Origin: Parapristionchus giblindavisi
Lineage: Eukaryota; Nematoda; Chromadorea; Rhabditida; Diplogasteridae
Direction: 5' to 3'
DNA length: 64,000 nucleotides
Assembly (NCBI GenBank): GCA_943737045.1
Contig: CALSFV010000202.1
Location: 186,001 to 250,000 of the forward strand
Position 1 is the first letter of the stretch. Each line of letters starts with the position of its first letter. The notes beneath the pieces were generated by a model. The model saw nothing but the letters and a program-made list of their open reading frames with translations. It did no database searches and was not told the origin of the DNA. Below, piece after piece: positions 13,001 through 27,000 of the stretch. The translations under genes and the position numbers were made by a program.

Positions 13001-15139
13001 CAAGATTGTTGGGTAATCTTAGATTGATGAAGTATCGCATCCAGAGGGAAAGCGAACAATAAAACACGATTATCGGGAATATGTATGTACGTGAGAGGGA
13101 GACTACGAGAGGTATGACGCATGACCCAGCTATTTCATCCAAATTGCTCTGCCGGTTTGGAACAAAGAAGGAACAAAAATAGGGTACTTGCTTGCCCTTA
13201 CCGTTGAGCATCTCAGCTGGACGCTCGAGTTCGTCCAGTTTTGAAATCTTGAAGATGGTGAAGTCTGCAAAGATCAAGGATCAAAGATTGATCTGCGATA
13301 AACGTCGCGACATGATAGTTAATGATCAACAGTTTGAGATAAGGCGAATGTGCAGTGAAGGAGAAGGGAACGGGAATTAAAGGGAGAAAGACTGAGACCA
13401 AACAACTAACGGTGCTCACAGTGTGTCTGTGAGAGAACTGATACAAGAATAGCAAACCATCGTGAGGAATCATTTCAAGGTCAAAATCCTTTGAACCTAC
13501 CAGGAATTAAAGCTATAAGTTGATAAAAAGAATTTGAATAACGAAAACTACCCCAAAATTGATTTCTTAGTGATTTTAAAAAAATGATGAAATAGTCTAG
13601 TTAATAAAAAGATGAATCCAAGGCATACACAACTTGAGAGTGAAGTGGTTGAATGGAATAGGGGGATTCCCTCTCTCATTGGTAGAGATAAGAAGAGTGA
13701 GGAATCCCCCTATTCATTGAGAGTTCACTCGATACGAAGAGAGGATATAGAAGCAGACAGCAGTCGTTAAATGCTCTTGTCTCTTGACAGTATCAAGTGA
13801 TAAAGGGTTTTCCTCGATAATAAAGGAATGGAAAGCTCCGACGACATGTACTCGAAATATTCGAAAAAATACTCGAATTTTCCCACGACACCACAAAAGC
13901 GGCTTTTCCTGACAAAAACAATGATCCTTAACCCATTTCCCATGGTATAAGGGGAATCGAAATTAGGTGAACATGAGAGACCAAGGAAGTAATCGACTAA
14001 TCAAAGAATACTGTTACCGTAACCTTCGAAACACTTGTCATAGGGACCGCCTATTTAACAGTTGAATTATGGTTTTAAATAGAACCAATGTGAACTTTGG
14101 AATGGGTGTGAGAGAAAATGAAAAACTGAGAGTGGCAGGCAATGAGAGAGTTGGCAAAGAGAATTTCTCGAACCACTCACGAGGAGACGAATGAGAAGAA
14201 GATCAGGGAAACCCTCTCCGCCTTCCCCTCCCCCTCCCACCCTCTCTCCCTCTACCCCTCTCTCTCCTTCTCCTCCTCCCTACATATTCCTTTCTCCCTC
14301 TACCTCTCTCTATCCATCTCCGCCTCTCTCTCCATTCCTCTATCCCTTTACCTTTCTCTACTTCTCCTCCTCTCTCACTCTTCCTCTCCCTCTCTTAGTC
14401 TCCACCTCCCCCCCTGACTCGCTTGGGAAACAATTGTCGTATTGATAAGAGAGGAACAGATGATGGTAGGGAATGCCCCGTGATTACTGATCCTCCCTCC
14501 TCTATTTTCACTCCTGCATACGGAAATGTTGACGTGCACAACCTCATCCAAATCATTGTTTAAGGGGGCAAAATGGGGGCGGAGCTTGCGACCATGATCT
14601 CTTGCTCCCTGTACGTCAACCTGAGTGCACCAAATTGTTATCGATGGACGACACAAAAAATTGGCGGAGTGAATTGGATAGGCGAGAGACGGCGATACTC
14701 AGTATTGGCAAGGGCCCTCCTTTTATAGTGTTTACTCGGGATACGATATGAAGAGAATGCTGATGAAATACAGTGAATATTGAGTAGGTACGCATAGAAG
14801 AATCAGTCACATGGAGTGGTTATTGTTCGTGTGCGCTCTGTGTTTTGCAGAACAATGAATGGGGTAGATGAAGATGAGAGTGGGTCAGTGAGACCATCGA
14901 GTGATGGAGAGATTGGACTCATGTGTAATGATTGAGAGATGGAGGGTTAGAGCAGTGGTATTCCCCTGATCGCTTCTAGAAGCGACCTCGAAACCATATA
15001 TCTTTATAAAACAGAATGGACAATATTCACAGGAATTCCCTGTGTATACATCATGATCACAATATATGTACTCATCAGGAAGGTCAAAATGTGAAAACAT
15101 GCCTGTTTCGTGGTGGCAGATATATTTAGACAGTGACAT
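10084..15139 (-). CDS. Charged, helix-rich multi-exon protein, unknown family
   Basis: Exons on the minus strand, all joining in phase: 13496-13458, 13264-13202, 12686-12619, 11913-11830, 11727-11599, 11545-11456, 11133-11041, 10883-10785, 10400-10299 and 10215-10084 (TGA). A 5' exon at 15139-14995 (ATG, Cys/His-rich: CHHETG, CEYCPFC) also joins in phase across a 1.5-kb intron but is less certain. The model is about 347 residues. From the DELERPAEMLNE segment on it is highly charged and mostly helical by eye (LLEERNKQRRDL, EEEHDRMRRVHEARERIHD, KKKNIELKKKIAAR), with a Pro-rich tail (TPPAPIPGIP). No signal peptide or membrane span, so probably cytoplasmic or nuclear. One donor (AGC then GTACGT) was chosen because it alone keeps phase. 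I recognise no family; coiled-coil scaffold is only a guess. Confidence 0.65.
14195..14415. repeat. Pyrimidine-rich (CT) tract in an intron
   Basis: About 220 bases almost purely C and T, with CCTCTCTC-like repeats. It lies in the long first intron of the minus-strand helical-protein gene, so the transcript would carry a purine tract. Long open frames here are artefacts of composition. Confidence 0.6.
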
Positions 15140-17711
15140 CTTGTGTTCGATGTTAGATTTTGCTAGACTACACTAAGGGGGCGGAGTTTGAACAAATGAT
15201 TTGTCTATATATTTGTTTACAAAGGATGGATCTCAACTCGTCCCGACCTCATGAGATAGCATCACTGAATCAGTTTTTAATGCTGTTTACGAATCTGTCT
15301 TTCAAAAGTGCCTTATCATTAAATCAAGTTGATATTGCAATTTAGTTGGTAGTATAGTGGATAAGATAATCGCATTGTTATGACTTTGCATAATCTTTCG
15401 CTATTTTTTGAAATATCAGCCAACACACGTGATAATTTTTTGTCGCACTTGAATTGTTCGATCTAATTGGGTGCTTCTCACCAACAATTAACTCTTATCA
15501 ACTAGTTCAGGTCGATCAGGCACTTTGGGAAAACAGATCAGTACAATAATATATTTTTAGTAACGGAGTACTGTAAGAAATTTTAATGTAATCATCTAAC
15601 ATGAAATGTAGTGCAATTATGTGATAAAATAGACTTTTTAAAGAGCCTTTAAAAACATTCACAATTCAGCAATAGCAGTAAGAAACACGATCCTTTGTGT
15701 TGTGGAAGCATATCAGATGATAATTTATCATCATAAATTAACGGGACCTGGAAAAAATATGTTGAACTAATATAAAAGAGCTTGTAATTCTCTTTCGATT
15801 CATATATATAAATCTCAGGTAATTTTCCGGTAAGGAAAACTGCGCAGTTGAAAATCTACAGTCTGCTCCATTTAGCGGGCTAATTGCCACGCAAACTCTT
15901 CGGAGGTGACTTGAAATTCGATGCTTTGATACTTACTTCTATCTGCGAACCACTGTGCTACACGAACATATAAATATATAATATATATAATTACGCTTCA
16001 TACCCCGCGAATGTATTAGATAACGGAGTGCCACTTCGTTGGTCCCACGTTCAACATGATATTTAAGAGCGCACCCCAAATCTCCTGGTTCCCTTTATTA
16101 TATCAATAATTTCAAAACACCTAAGAAAACAATCACAAAATCTAATAATTTATTTATACTGTATCCTTTATTGAATCAAGTGTTTTTTTTGTGCTGGAAC
16201 ATTTTATTGTTTATTTTAAAAGGAACTCACATCATCCCAAAAACGAATCTTCAACCGACGATCCCTCCCACTCTCTCTTTTTTTAATAATTCGCCGCACA
16301 TAGCTCGTCTTTTATTTGCTTTAATAAGTTATTCCAGTCTTTCTTCATTAATACTTTTTTAAAAGAAAATAGGTTCGACATTCTCAGAAATGTTAGGCGT
16401 TATGGTTTTCTAAAGGAGCGAGATATCAATATCCAAGACTATACGGGGGAAAATTCTCTAATTGACTACTAGGAATAGAATTTTTTTAAAGTGATCGTTG
16501 CCACATGGGATTGAGTGGTGGATATAGAAACAAGATCTATGATACAATAACTCGGGAAACTGAAATGATAAACACAGAGTAATAAGAAAAATGAGAATAA
16601 TATTGCTTCGTTTTTCTGTGAGCAGTCGAAACGACATGCAGAGTCTCATAACAAAAATAATGCGCGTCAAATGAAATAGCTAAAAGGGAAAACAGAATGA
16701 GTCAGAGAATGAATAATGAATGGAAAGAAGTGATTAAAATAAAGAGCGATAAAGACATTTACTGATGACGAGTGGTTATACACTACTTATAGGGACATAT
16801 AAGTTGTGAAGAACCATTCTTGATCAGTAGAAGAATAAAGGAGAGTAGACTTGTAAGTCTTGTTGGAAATGAAAGGAGAGAGTTATGAGGCAAGCGAAAT
16901 ATCGAAAGAAGGTGAGACATTCTGAGAAATAAAGGTAATAAAAGAGAGCGAGAGACAGAGCTACGCAAAGCTAGTTAAGATGTATATGTAAATGTAAAGA
17001 TGTAGAGCTATGCAGATAGAGAGAGTGAGTGAGAGAGGAACAAAAAAGTAGAATGATGTTGTCTTGCCATAATTATGTCATCTCCATCCGGTCTGTTTTC
17101 TCGGAATCCCAATAGCCTCGAAAACGAATGACGAATGGTACACATTGCCATAGTCGCAAAGACACAAAACAACGTCAATTACAGGGACCAATAACAGATC
17201 GAACATCACCACAATGAAGGCACTATAGACGAGAAGAAATAATGAGATGAGCAAAATATTTAGGAATGAAGCAGAAACAACTTATCTGCCACAAATAAAC
17301 GCGATTTCTGAACACTTTATCGAGAACTTCGTCTATTTAAGTATTTTACTTTAGACAATAAATCGTGTTAGGATATTCCAAACAAATCCATTTACAGATT
17401 AATGGGTTGTAAATCGAATTTTGTTAATTACATTTTCCAATTTATTGTCTCAAAATGGTTTATGGTCGACTATGGCATAATACATATTACGCCTACTCAT
17501 TGTTTACTTTATACAGACAACGATTATTATGAAAATGCACAAATTAATATTTGAAAGATTATTGATTAATTGTGATATAGTTTGAAAAAAACTCGTATTG
17601 GAAAAGGCATCAGAGGCAAGAAGAAAATTGAGCAGGACGGAGGCATATCAATATCTTTGGCCAGTGCGGAGAGTTTCGTATTATTAGGTTGAGCATCCCT
17701 TTTACAGCATC
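15140..17711. other. Intergenic, no supported gene
   Basis: No exon chain found on either strand. A repeat fragment at about 16015-16097 is the inverted partner of 6463-6545. GA-rich stretches occur near 16920-17040. Short AT-rich open frames (16171, 16458, 16783) show no splice partners. Confidence 0.45.
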
Positions 17712-20700
17712 TTATCGCTGCTGTCGCGCGTAAAACTGCAGATATCGTCTTATGTCCAGATCGTTGCCCAGTGGAATGTTATTGCTCGGGCTGACTATTG
17801 GTTGGACCAGGAGACCCTGTGGCATGAGTGGCTGCATTCCTTGCTGATGAAGGAGCGCTTGCTGATCTTGAGGGAACTGCGATGCGACAGGGAGGGAACC
17901 TGAGAAAGCGTTAGGAAATGGTACGGTTACGGAATTGTAATATAGTCTAAATTATTTTTTTAAATCGTGAAAATATCGAGAGAATTTAGAATTATAGACA
18001 AACCTTCAAGAGTTCCCATTAAAATCTGTTCAGGAGCTGGAGCAAGAGGCTGTTGTGGTGGCAGCTGTTGAGTCTGCTCGAGTGGAGGCAATCCATCGAC
18101 TTGTATGGGCGCCACGGGTTCTTGTGGGCCGGATAGAGGGGGAGGAGTCGGGAAGGGTCGTTCACGAATACATTCTTCCATTGGAGAAACCGTACGATAG
18201 TCATCGCAACAGGCACTTCAAGGAATTTAGATGATTTAAGATTGTGTGGTGATGAAAGAGTGGAAAAGATGATAATCGACTTCCCACAGCAAAACACTTA
18301 CTTTTATTGTTTTATAACAAAAAAAACAGCTGTCTCTTGACTTGATATTTTTAACTACCACAAAGAATGTTAAAATAAAACTATTTCACTTACGCGAACT
18401 GTTCCAGTGGACAAGCGATTACTCCACGACAGTTTCTCGTATTTCCACTCAAATTAACCAATTTGTTGGTATGCGCTCCTCTCTTGTAAAGAATCTGTAA
18501 CATACATTTTTCTATGTAATGTTTCATGTACCGTTATGTTAGTTTGGTCCAGAGATGTTCAATAATGAAAATTTTCGTTAATTCGTTAAGCCGTTAAATT
18601 AACGAAAATAAAGTCGTTAATTTTCGTTTATTTAGTTAACTTTTTTCAAACTACAATTTTTTAGCCAAACATATTTTTCGAATAACGTGAGCAGCGATTT
18701 TTCTTAAATATAGTAAACAATTGTTTTTGAATTGTTTTAAAAACGCAACAAAAACATGGATATGCCCAATAATTAGATTTTAACTATGGGGTGAATATTA
18801 AAGGGGAGACCCGCGACTGCTATTGTAAATCATACATTTTCATACCCTCTCAAGCTGAGGATCGACCCACCATTAATCGGTGAGGGTGCCGAAAATGTAT
18901 GTTGTAAATCCATAATATCTCATAATATCTATATAATATCCATAATATCTTGGGCGAGTGATATGTTATCGCACAATTCCATCTATCGTATAGCGCAGTT
19001 GTACACGTTCGGAGTCACTGGCTCTTTGTTACCTATTGCCGAATTTTCTGAAATTTCAAAAGTGCGCCTTTTCCTGCACGGGCATGATGGTTCATTGATG
19101 TTTATAGAGTTCAATAAGATGAATCAGCATAAAATAAATGGTGCACGATAGGTGGAATAACTTTTGCTACCTTTTTATCTTCACAGTTTGTGTACGAAAA
19201 TATTCGATTGACTAAGAAAATGGGATTCTTCAGCATCGAGAGATTTTCATTAACGAAAAAATTAACGAAAATTAACTTATTTTCGTTAATTCATTAATCG
19301 TTAAAAGTTAACTAAAAAATGTCGTTAAAATGAATGATTTTCGTTAATTCTTTAATCGTTAATACCATCTCTGGTTTGGTCTACGTATAGCTATGAAAGA
19401 TGTGTTCCACATTAGGATTCCATTCAAATTAAACTCAATTATGCGCCAAATTCCAACTAAAAAAATTATAGAATGCGCTGATTAGCCGTACTGAGATGGT
19501 TTTCAATCGTATAAAAAGAAATAAGTTACGGAATATCTATGGAAGACTAATTGTGAAGATTAAAGCATCAAAGGGAAGTTGATCGATACCTTTATCATAG
19601 GTTGTCCTTTGACATTCCACAATTCAATCAGAAGTAGAGAAGAATATTGAGGATTCAGGGACTTTCCAAGAGCTTCTCGTCTCATTCCAAGACTCTCCAG
19701 GAGAGCGTTCAAAATGAAATCTTGCTGAAACAGATACTTATCGAACAAAATTTTTTAAAGTTAAAAATCAATTGTAATAAATTAATTCCATTTAATTATC
19801 AAGAAATAATGAAAAAAATCACCGTTGAAATGGCCTTGAACTTCAATGGGAGAATCTTCTCACAAAGTGGATCTTCTCTGTTTGATTGACAATTCCACTT
19901 GTGTAGAATCTCTTTCATGATCGTATCGAGAAGTTGACCAGTTGTCACTCGTAGAATGGCTGGATTATGATATTCACCCATTCCGAGTTGGAAACGATGT
20001 GTCTACAATTTTATATATACGATAATCATTTGTCATGTGACCCGGACAAATTTCAATGTATGTATGTTAGAAAATGTCGCACTGTCAATGTAAAGTGATC
20101 AAGATAAAGTGTATACAAAAAGGCCCACTTTGGCAGATACAGCTTTTGCTTCAGCTCGAAGAGTCGGCGTATACCAACTCGGAAGAGGTGCTCCAGCGAG
20201 TTCCTAAATGTCAACGTGAATACCGTATCGAAAAACATTTTCATATTCAGTAAAAGTGCATCCGAGCTAATTTGAAACTCTCAGCTCTGGCCACACTCTC
20301 TCACTTGCGTTGTCTACGAGAGAGGTTTGGGAGAGCGGAGAGTAAAATTAACACGGGTGTGCCGTTATGTTTTTTTAAAAATTTTCATTTCTCTCTAAAA
20401 CGAAAACAAGAACAATAACGGTACGAAAATTGTACAGTTTAGAAAAAATCAACATAATTTGAAATTCTTACATGAGCAAGAAGACTTTCGATCATGGAGA
20501 AAGATGCAGTATCATTGAAGAAGGTTCCCTTCGCCCCCATACAGTCGAACGTAGCTGCCTCATACTTTCGATACTGCAGTGGATTGTGAATGTCATTAGT
20601 TATTCAGTAAATTGGAACATATTAATCCATCCAATGAAAATTTTTAAGAACTTTTTTTAATATGCTGTTTAACAATAATCCTATGCTGATGTCTCTTCGA

Positions 20701-22478
20701 TTTGAGGAGTTTTATTTATGGCGATATGAGGTCAAAACCGTTAAGTAAATATAATCTCTTAGAACGAAATGCACGATTATCCATAGGATAGAGAAATCGC
20801 ATTGATGTGTATTTAGTTTGCTCTCTATGAGACCGTAATGGAACGCGGTCAAATTTGACAGCACTTACGGTAGTGAGTCGTCTAATCTCAGGGAAGAAAC
20901 AGTGCTTGTGGAACTCCCTCTGAAGCGTGTCACACTTGCGCCAATCAAGAGCCAGCATCTGCAAGACCAACGAGCTATTTGGCATTATCTTTACGGGATT
21001 CGACGGGTCTCTGATAGTTAATACATTATCGTACATTGCTCTATTTTCATGGAGAAATGACCAAATTGAATTGTAAAAATTTAAATGCACTTATTAAAGG
21101 GTAGTTGGATGCATATCATACCCAATCACTGCTAATAGGTCTCGTATGTATGGGTACAGGCATCGGGACGACTCTGCCTGAGGGTGAGAACATTCCTTGT
21201 GCGACCGCCTCAGCAGTCATCAAGCAGCGATTGACATCGACAGATTGGAAATAGAACTGAAAGGAATTCATATCATTTGTATACTATCTTATATTTTCTT
21301 CGTTTCTATCGTTTCTTGTATGCATCAATACAATTTTTAAAGGCACACCCAAGCTAATTTTTCTTTCCACATTGGCAATACTCTCTCGTAGACAGACAAA
21401 GAAAGCGAGAGAGCGTGGCCAGAGAGGAGAGTTTCAAATTAGCTTGGGGTGTCGCTTTAAAATAATGCTTCGTTTTAACTCAAGTCGCCGCTATTGACAA
21501 TGAGGTCATTGCACGGGATATTTTAGTATTAGTATAATACTGTTGATAAAATAATTGGAACAATGAATGAGAGAAAAAAAAACGAGTTCAACATCGACTC
21601 GATGTCTGTCTAGGCGTAATTGATAACAAAGAGATGTAGAAACATGCTTGAAATAGCAGTGAAAGTTAATTCCATTTTAATGCTTTGCAATATCATCATG
21701 AGCTGAACTTACTTAAATTGTTCTCATTGATTTATCATATATCATGTGTATCAAATAAAAAACAGAAAGAACATTGAGACATTGTTGAATAAACAATTTA
21801 CTAGGCCCAAATAAAATTGATACCTCGGAGTTGTCCATATGCTGTGACAAGAAGACGTTATCAACGTAGCGGAGACTCAAGAAACGGCCGAGTTCGAATG
21901 AACGACGGATACCATTCTGGAATGAATACTATAACAAAAAAAGAATATTGAAATCGACATTAATCTACAAAACATTTTCATTCGTCATCATGCTTGCCTG
22001 TGTCCTTCTACAAGCAGTTAAATCAGCTCAATTTACCCTAGCCATTAAACGGCATTCAAATAACTAATAAAAAAATTAATCAGTATAACATGAAATTGAG
22101 AGAACTTCACAAGAGAATGAAAGTAACCTCGGTTAATTCACCCAAGCCGTACGGAAATGCTTCTTTATCGTATTGAACTCCGTTTAAAGGATTCTCTGGA
22201 GCTCGCATACCATGTCGAAATATCTGAATGCGAGGAATAAATGGAGATACTTCTCTTCATTTCACACGAATTATCTATTCTCAGTTCACAATAGGTCAGT
22301 TATCAAGACATTTGAAGTACAGTTGCAAAAGTTTAATTATATACTTTTATCGACTATTGTTAATGAACGATTGGCTACTTAATAAACAATCATTGATAAC
22401 ACTCACTGCTGACGTGAAAACAAGGTGTTCTTGCGCGTTCACCAAGTGTATTAGTAGCAATGTAATCAATATCCGCAT
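17712..22478 (-). CDS. Secreted histidine acid phosphatase-like protein, likely catalytically impaired
   Basis: Exons: 22478-22407, 22223-22128, 21928-21824, 21256-21130, 21038-20869, 20573-20472, 20203-20117, 20002-19823, 19724-19590, 18494-18394, 18215-18004 and 17899-17712; about 524 residues. Residues 1-15 are a signal peptide (MRILITLLLIHLVNA). HLVFTSAIFRHGMRAPENP gives the family's phosphate-binding RHGxRxP (R27, H28, R31). Family features follow in order: NGIRRSFELGRFL, DVNRC, PSW, then EALGKSL and a C-terminal CPLEQF. Two conserved active-site positions differ: the Arg of the RSTDxDR motif is Gln (FQSVDVNR, about residue 95) and the His of the HD motif is Gln (STQDF, about 314), while the acid Asp remains. 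The tail after residue 400 is Pro/Gln-rich, unusual for the family. The fourth/fifth exon junction is the weak point: a more obvious donor (TGG, GTATGA) does not keep phase. Probably secreted or lysosomal; activity doubtful. Confidence 0.85.
18550..19373. mobile_element. hAT-like non-autonomous element in an intron
   Basis: An 824-bp unit starting CAGAGATG and ending CATCTCTG, flanked by the perfect 8-bp duplication GTTTGGTC (18542-18549 and 19374-19381). Both the 8-bp duplication and the CAG-type ends fit the hAT superfamily. The end regions contain repeated TTTTCGTTAATTC motifs in opposite orientations. No transposase frame is present. It sits in the intron between exons 9 and 10 of the phosphatase-like gene. 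Confidence 0.8.
20262..20353. repeat. Hairpin repeat, copy 1 of 6
   Basis: About 92 bp beginning CGAGCTAATTTGAAACTCT and ending GAGAGTAAAATTA, able to fold through GCTCTGGCCACACTCTCTC against its inverse. Lies in an intron of the phosphatase-like gene. Confidence 0.65.
21340..21460. repeat. Hairpin repeat, copy 2 of 6
   Basis: The longest copy (about 120 bp): starts GGCACACCCAAGCTAATTTT and ends AAATTAGCTTGGGGTGTCGC, so the outer ends also pair. Lies in an intron of the phosphatase-like gene. Confidence 0.7.
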
Positions 22479-22479
22479 T

Positions 22480-24081
22480 TTCGACGATTTAAAACTGGAG
22501 AAAGAAAATGGAATATTTAACAGCTCAATTTATCTCAACGCAATCTCAAAAGACGTGAAAACATTTGAAACAACAAGTATATGAATAAGATAGAAAGGGA
22601 AAAGGTAGAAAGGGTGAGAATAGGCGGACAGTGGAAAAAGGGAAGGTTTGTAAGGAGAGGACGAGAGCAGGGTAGTGATTGTTGCATGATTCATTTAAAA
22701 AAAATGTATTGATAATAGATAAGTTTTTAAGACATTCCGCCGGACGAGTCCGCAATTAGTTAATCTATTTAGGAATAAATCGTTGGGTGAACGATGTCAA
22801 GTGACAAAATTTTGATTCCTAAATGGATGATAAGATCTCTGTCGGAAAATTATCTTGTTCAATTTAACAATCAAAATCAATAAATAAATAAAGTGGATCA
22901 CGAGATATCACTGGCGTGGATAGTTCTGTCGTTTCAAAGGAGAAACGAGATAAGGATTTCCACAAAGGCTCTTCCCAGTTATCTCTCCCTCTGTCCCTCA
23001 TTCATCCCTTTCGACCTTTTCTTTCTCTGTACCCTCTTATTCTTCATTATCTCAGTTGAATCCTCTAACTATCCAGTTCAACTAACGCTTTTTCCACTAC
23101 CCATCCTTTCTCCCTCCTTTCCATTATCGACCGAATGAAGGAGAAAGTATCATTCCATTTTGTTCATTTCCTTATCGTAAATGAAATATATCCCATCAGC
23201 GGTGATCCTTTCATTTTTGTTCCTCTGATACATCACAATAAACGGTTTTCGTCATGATTTTTTTAAAATTTCCTAATTGTAAGAGTAAATGATCCGATCA
23301 TATTTTAATGGTTATAATCTACACAAAAATTATATCAGTGCAGAAACGCGTAAAGAGCTCAAATACAGAAAACATCAATATGTGGTTCAAACTAAATAAG
23401 GGTCTAGAAGAGAAGTGTGGCAATCCATTGAAGTTAATTGAGTGAGCACTTATTTAAAGGACAATGAAATTGTATTTATTTATTTATTCCATCAAAAATA
23501 ATGAGAAGACGTGAAATATAAGGGCAGAAAAAATGTATTATAATTGTCCAAATCATATGCGATTCGGAATTATCATTACTCATGTGCAAGTAACAGATGA
23601 GATTTATTGTTATTAATTTTATTCGTTTATACACACAACAAAGAAAACAGATCAATAAAAAATTCGAACAATTTAATTAACATTTGAAGAGAGATACTCT
23701 GTGAACGAAGTTTCTACAAAAATTTCTCGTAGGACAGATACGATCTTTAACCAACAATCGAAACCAACAAAACAAAGAGATGGATTGGAATCAATCAATG
23801 GACGATCTTTACCAGTGATAGCGATGAATGGAGAGATGTATAAGGAATTATTGGAGGAATATCGAAACAGGTGATGGTCGGGTACGGGAACAAAGAGATG
23901 GATTAACAAAGGAACCGAGATAAACAAAACCAAATATGGGGAGATAACACAAATGTAACATAATTTGATACACGAAAGATACGTTAAAGCTACGCGTAAT
24001 GTACAAAAAATACTGATGGTTATCAACAAAAATTAGCGACCAAGGTCAAAGATCACGATGAAAATGATCGAAGATCATCGA
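22480..24081. other. Intergenic, AT-rich
   Basis: Separates the two minus-strand genes. A CT-rich patch (about 22975-23130) and an AT-rich minus-strand open frame (23673-24029) are present; neither shows splice structure or a recognisable protein. Confidence 0.4.
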
Positions 24082-27000
24082 TCAGGGCATGGTCGTGCGA
24101 ATTCGCTTGATCTGGAGAAGCTGGACGGCCTCGTTGATGCCACTGTCGTCCGACTGTTCTAAAATTATAAATAATTAGATCAAAACTATTGGTCATGATA
24201 TGACTGATGTAAGAAATGAGACGATATAAAAAATCTCTATTCCCCTATACGCAAATCAGGAGTTCATCGTAGCAAAATAATAATATAGAGAGAGATTTTT
24301 CAACAAATCCCCTGAATCAAGTACACTGCTGAAATGTTTTCAAATGCTATGAGCTCAAACACTATCCAAAATTTGTACCAAGCCATGAAAACTTTCGTGC
24401 GATATTCTCTCGTTTCGCATGTTCTCTCATTATTTCCTTTTTCTCACGCTATATATGTGCCACATGTCCTCCACTTCCTTATTTGTTTTCACCCTTCTCC
24501 TCACCTTTCTCACTACTTCTTCTAGTTCTCTCCCCATCCGTTGTATCTCCCTCTGTGGTCGTGCTATCTTCGCTCATTGCTCGGTTTTTCTTGGATCGAA
24601 CGAGAGAAGGCACGACAGGAACGGTGTCGCGGACGCGGCTGGATCTTCAAAACAATAATAATAATAATTTATCTACGCTCGAGGCGCGACAGCAATCAAG
24701 CGAACAACAAATTACAAGTGTATTTGAAGCATACCCCGCTTAAAAATTTTACGCTTTCACTCTCTCGAAGATTACAAAATTGATAGAATAAGGCCTGGTG
24801 TCAGCACAGAATTACATAAACTTACGCCTGAATTCTCATTATCATGGACAATTAGTTCTGTACTAGGGAGTAAAGTCACCCCAAAATACATTTTAGTCAC
24901 GAGAAATGTAGTACGAAGTATAAGCTAACATACTTGAGTGCCTGTGTAAGTTCGTCAACCTCGCGACAACGATAAGATGGACGATTGCGCTTGCCTAGCT
25001 GAAAAAAAACGCGTAAATGTAATCTGAGGTTAAAGATCAAATATTTAAAAAAAACGATGATTAATACCTCATGCTTGACTTCCTCATTACACATTGCATG
25101 TCGACGAATACGGGAAGAGATGAGCACGGGAGGTTCAAATGAGAGTTCCTCATCACTGTAATCCTGCAAATATTACGAAGTTTATTTAAAAAAAATTATT
25201 ATTTAACCAAAATATTATGTTCGTTTTATCACAGTGCTGACGTATAGGACATCAAAACAAGTTTTTAGAATATTCTCTGATAATATCAAAAATGGATTAA
25301 CAATAAGAGAATAAATAGTTGGATAAAGTAATATGGTCAAAACGAGAAAAAACAGCTATAAGTATGATTTTCTAATACACGAGTATAATTCATAATGTAA
25401 GATAGCTTACAATGATCTCCGGCTTGGGAGTTCTAATCTTAGTGCGAGAAGTGGCGGCAGTGCTTGGCATTACTTCAGTAATATTCTCGAGATGGGGATT
25501 CTGCAAATTTCAAAATATATTCAACAATAATACGATATTTCGAAACAGAATGTACAAATAGTGAATGACACTGATCAGGAATGGACCATAAATGTATCGA
25601 GTTGTACATATCACAATGGGAGAGAGAAAAAACGTGATGGATCAGTGTTTACGAGGCGAAAACATGTGAAAGGTCATCAAAAAGGGAACCAGATGAACCC
25701 ATGATTGGCCTAGTCATAACGATATAAACAGATAGACAATATCACATGAATCAGAAAAAGGTGCCTTGTACGTTAAGATACTTCTGATGTAGTGTGAAAC
25801 ACAAGAGAGAGAGATCAAAGATTGAAAGACTGATATATGGGTAGGCACTCTCACAAAAAATAGAATAAATGTCAGAGAGACCGGTCTCTCTCAACGCACG
25901 AAACAAAATGTACCATGCTGCAAAATAAGACAAAGAAAGACACGACATCATTGCAAATGAGCAATAGACTAATGACAACGCAAACTAAATATGATAATAC
26001 TACTCCCAGATAAAGAAAGTGCTAAGGTATTTTAAATATCCAAATATATTTGTTCGAATTCACGAAACAAATAATCTTAATTATCTCACGTTAATGAATT
26101 ATAATGGCACAGAATAGAATCACAAAGATCAGAGATCAATAATTTATCTGTATTAGTGTAGCCAACCCTATCAGCCTACTGACTGCACCGGAAAGTAACT
26201 TTAGCGGTGCAAAATGAAAATATATGTGCAGCGGCAGTGATAGCAGATAAAAGTTGAAGTCTGTATCAGAATGTACCATAACGGTGCAGAGATAGGGATA
26301 GAGTGAAGGGAAAGCGAGAGAGTCAGAGAAAGAGATAGACAGATCAAGGGTCGCATTCCACGCTTTCGGAGAGAATCGATGTCATGATATCTATACGTGA
26401 CTATTACACACTTAGATCGGCTCCGATGACGACTGTGACCACGTTAGAATGATTTTCATGAAGATACACGTCATAGAATACGAGATAAAACAGGAATACA
26501 AAAGGATTATGGAGACACCTGTCAGATGTATGTCAATTATATGACATAACTGACAAAAGATAATGGCATTTAGAAGATTACAGAGCTGCAGCAATTATAA
26601 AAAAGATTTTTTTTAAAGGTTGGAGCTAAAATGAAACAAGAACTTTTTGCACTTTTCTTGCAGGTGCTATACACTTGATGTCATTATCTTTTGCCTCTCA
26701 ATCTCTTCTCTCTCTACAACTATATCTTCTCTGTCTATGCTTTCTCCCCTTTGTCTCTCAATTTCTCTCTGTGTCTGCCCTCTCTGCTCATATATTATCT
26801 CTCTCCGTCTAGCCCCTCATAGTTTCTTGATCACAATGCAACACCACTAAAGCAGCCGTCACGTGTCGTCTCCTCTCACTTATTCTCTTCACTTCATTTT
26901 TACATTCAGTTCATTGGGGCCATGAGAGATCAATCGTACCAAGTTTCAATAAATATGATTGTTTTACTCCCTTAAATCATGCCTAACTTCAGGGCAAACT

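Noticed and set aside
14142..14445. Overlapping plus-strand ORFs rich in Ser, Leu, Pro
   Set aside because: Produced by a CT-rich intronic tract; several frames are open at once.
24830..24870. Extra exon TELIVHDNENSG in the 24-27 kb gene
   Set aside because: Its splice sites are good, but including it puts the next exon out of frame; omitting it keeps a continuous reading.
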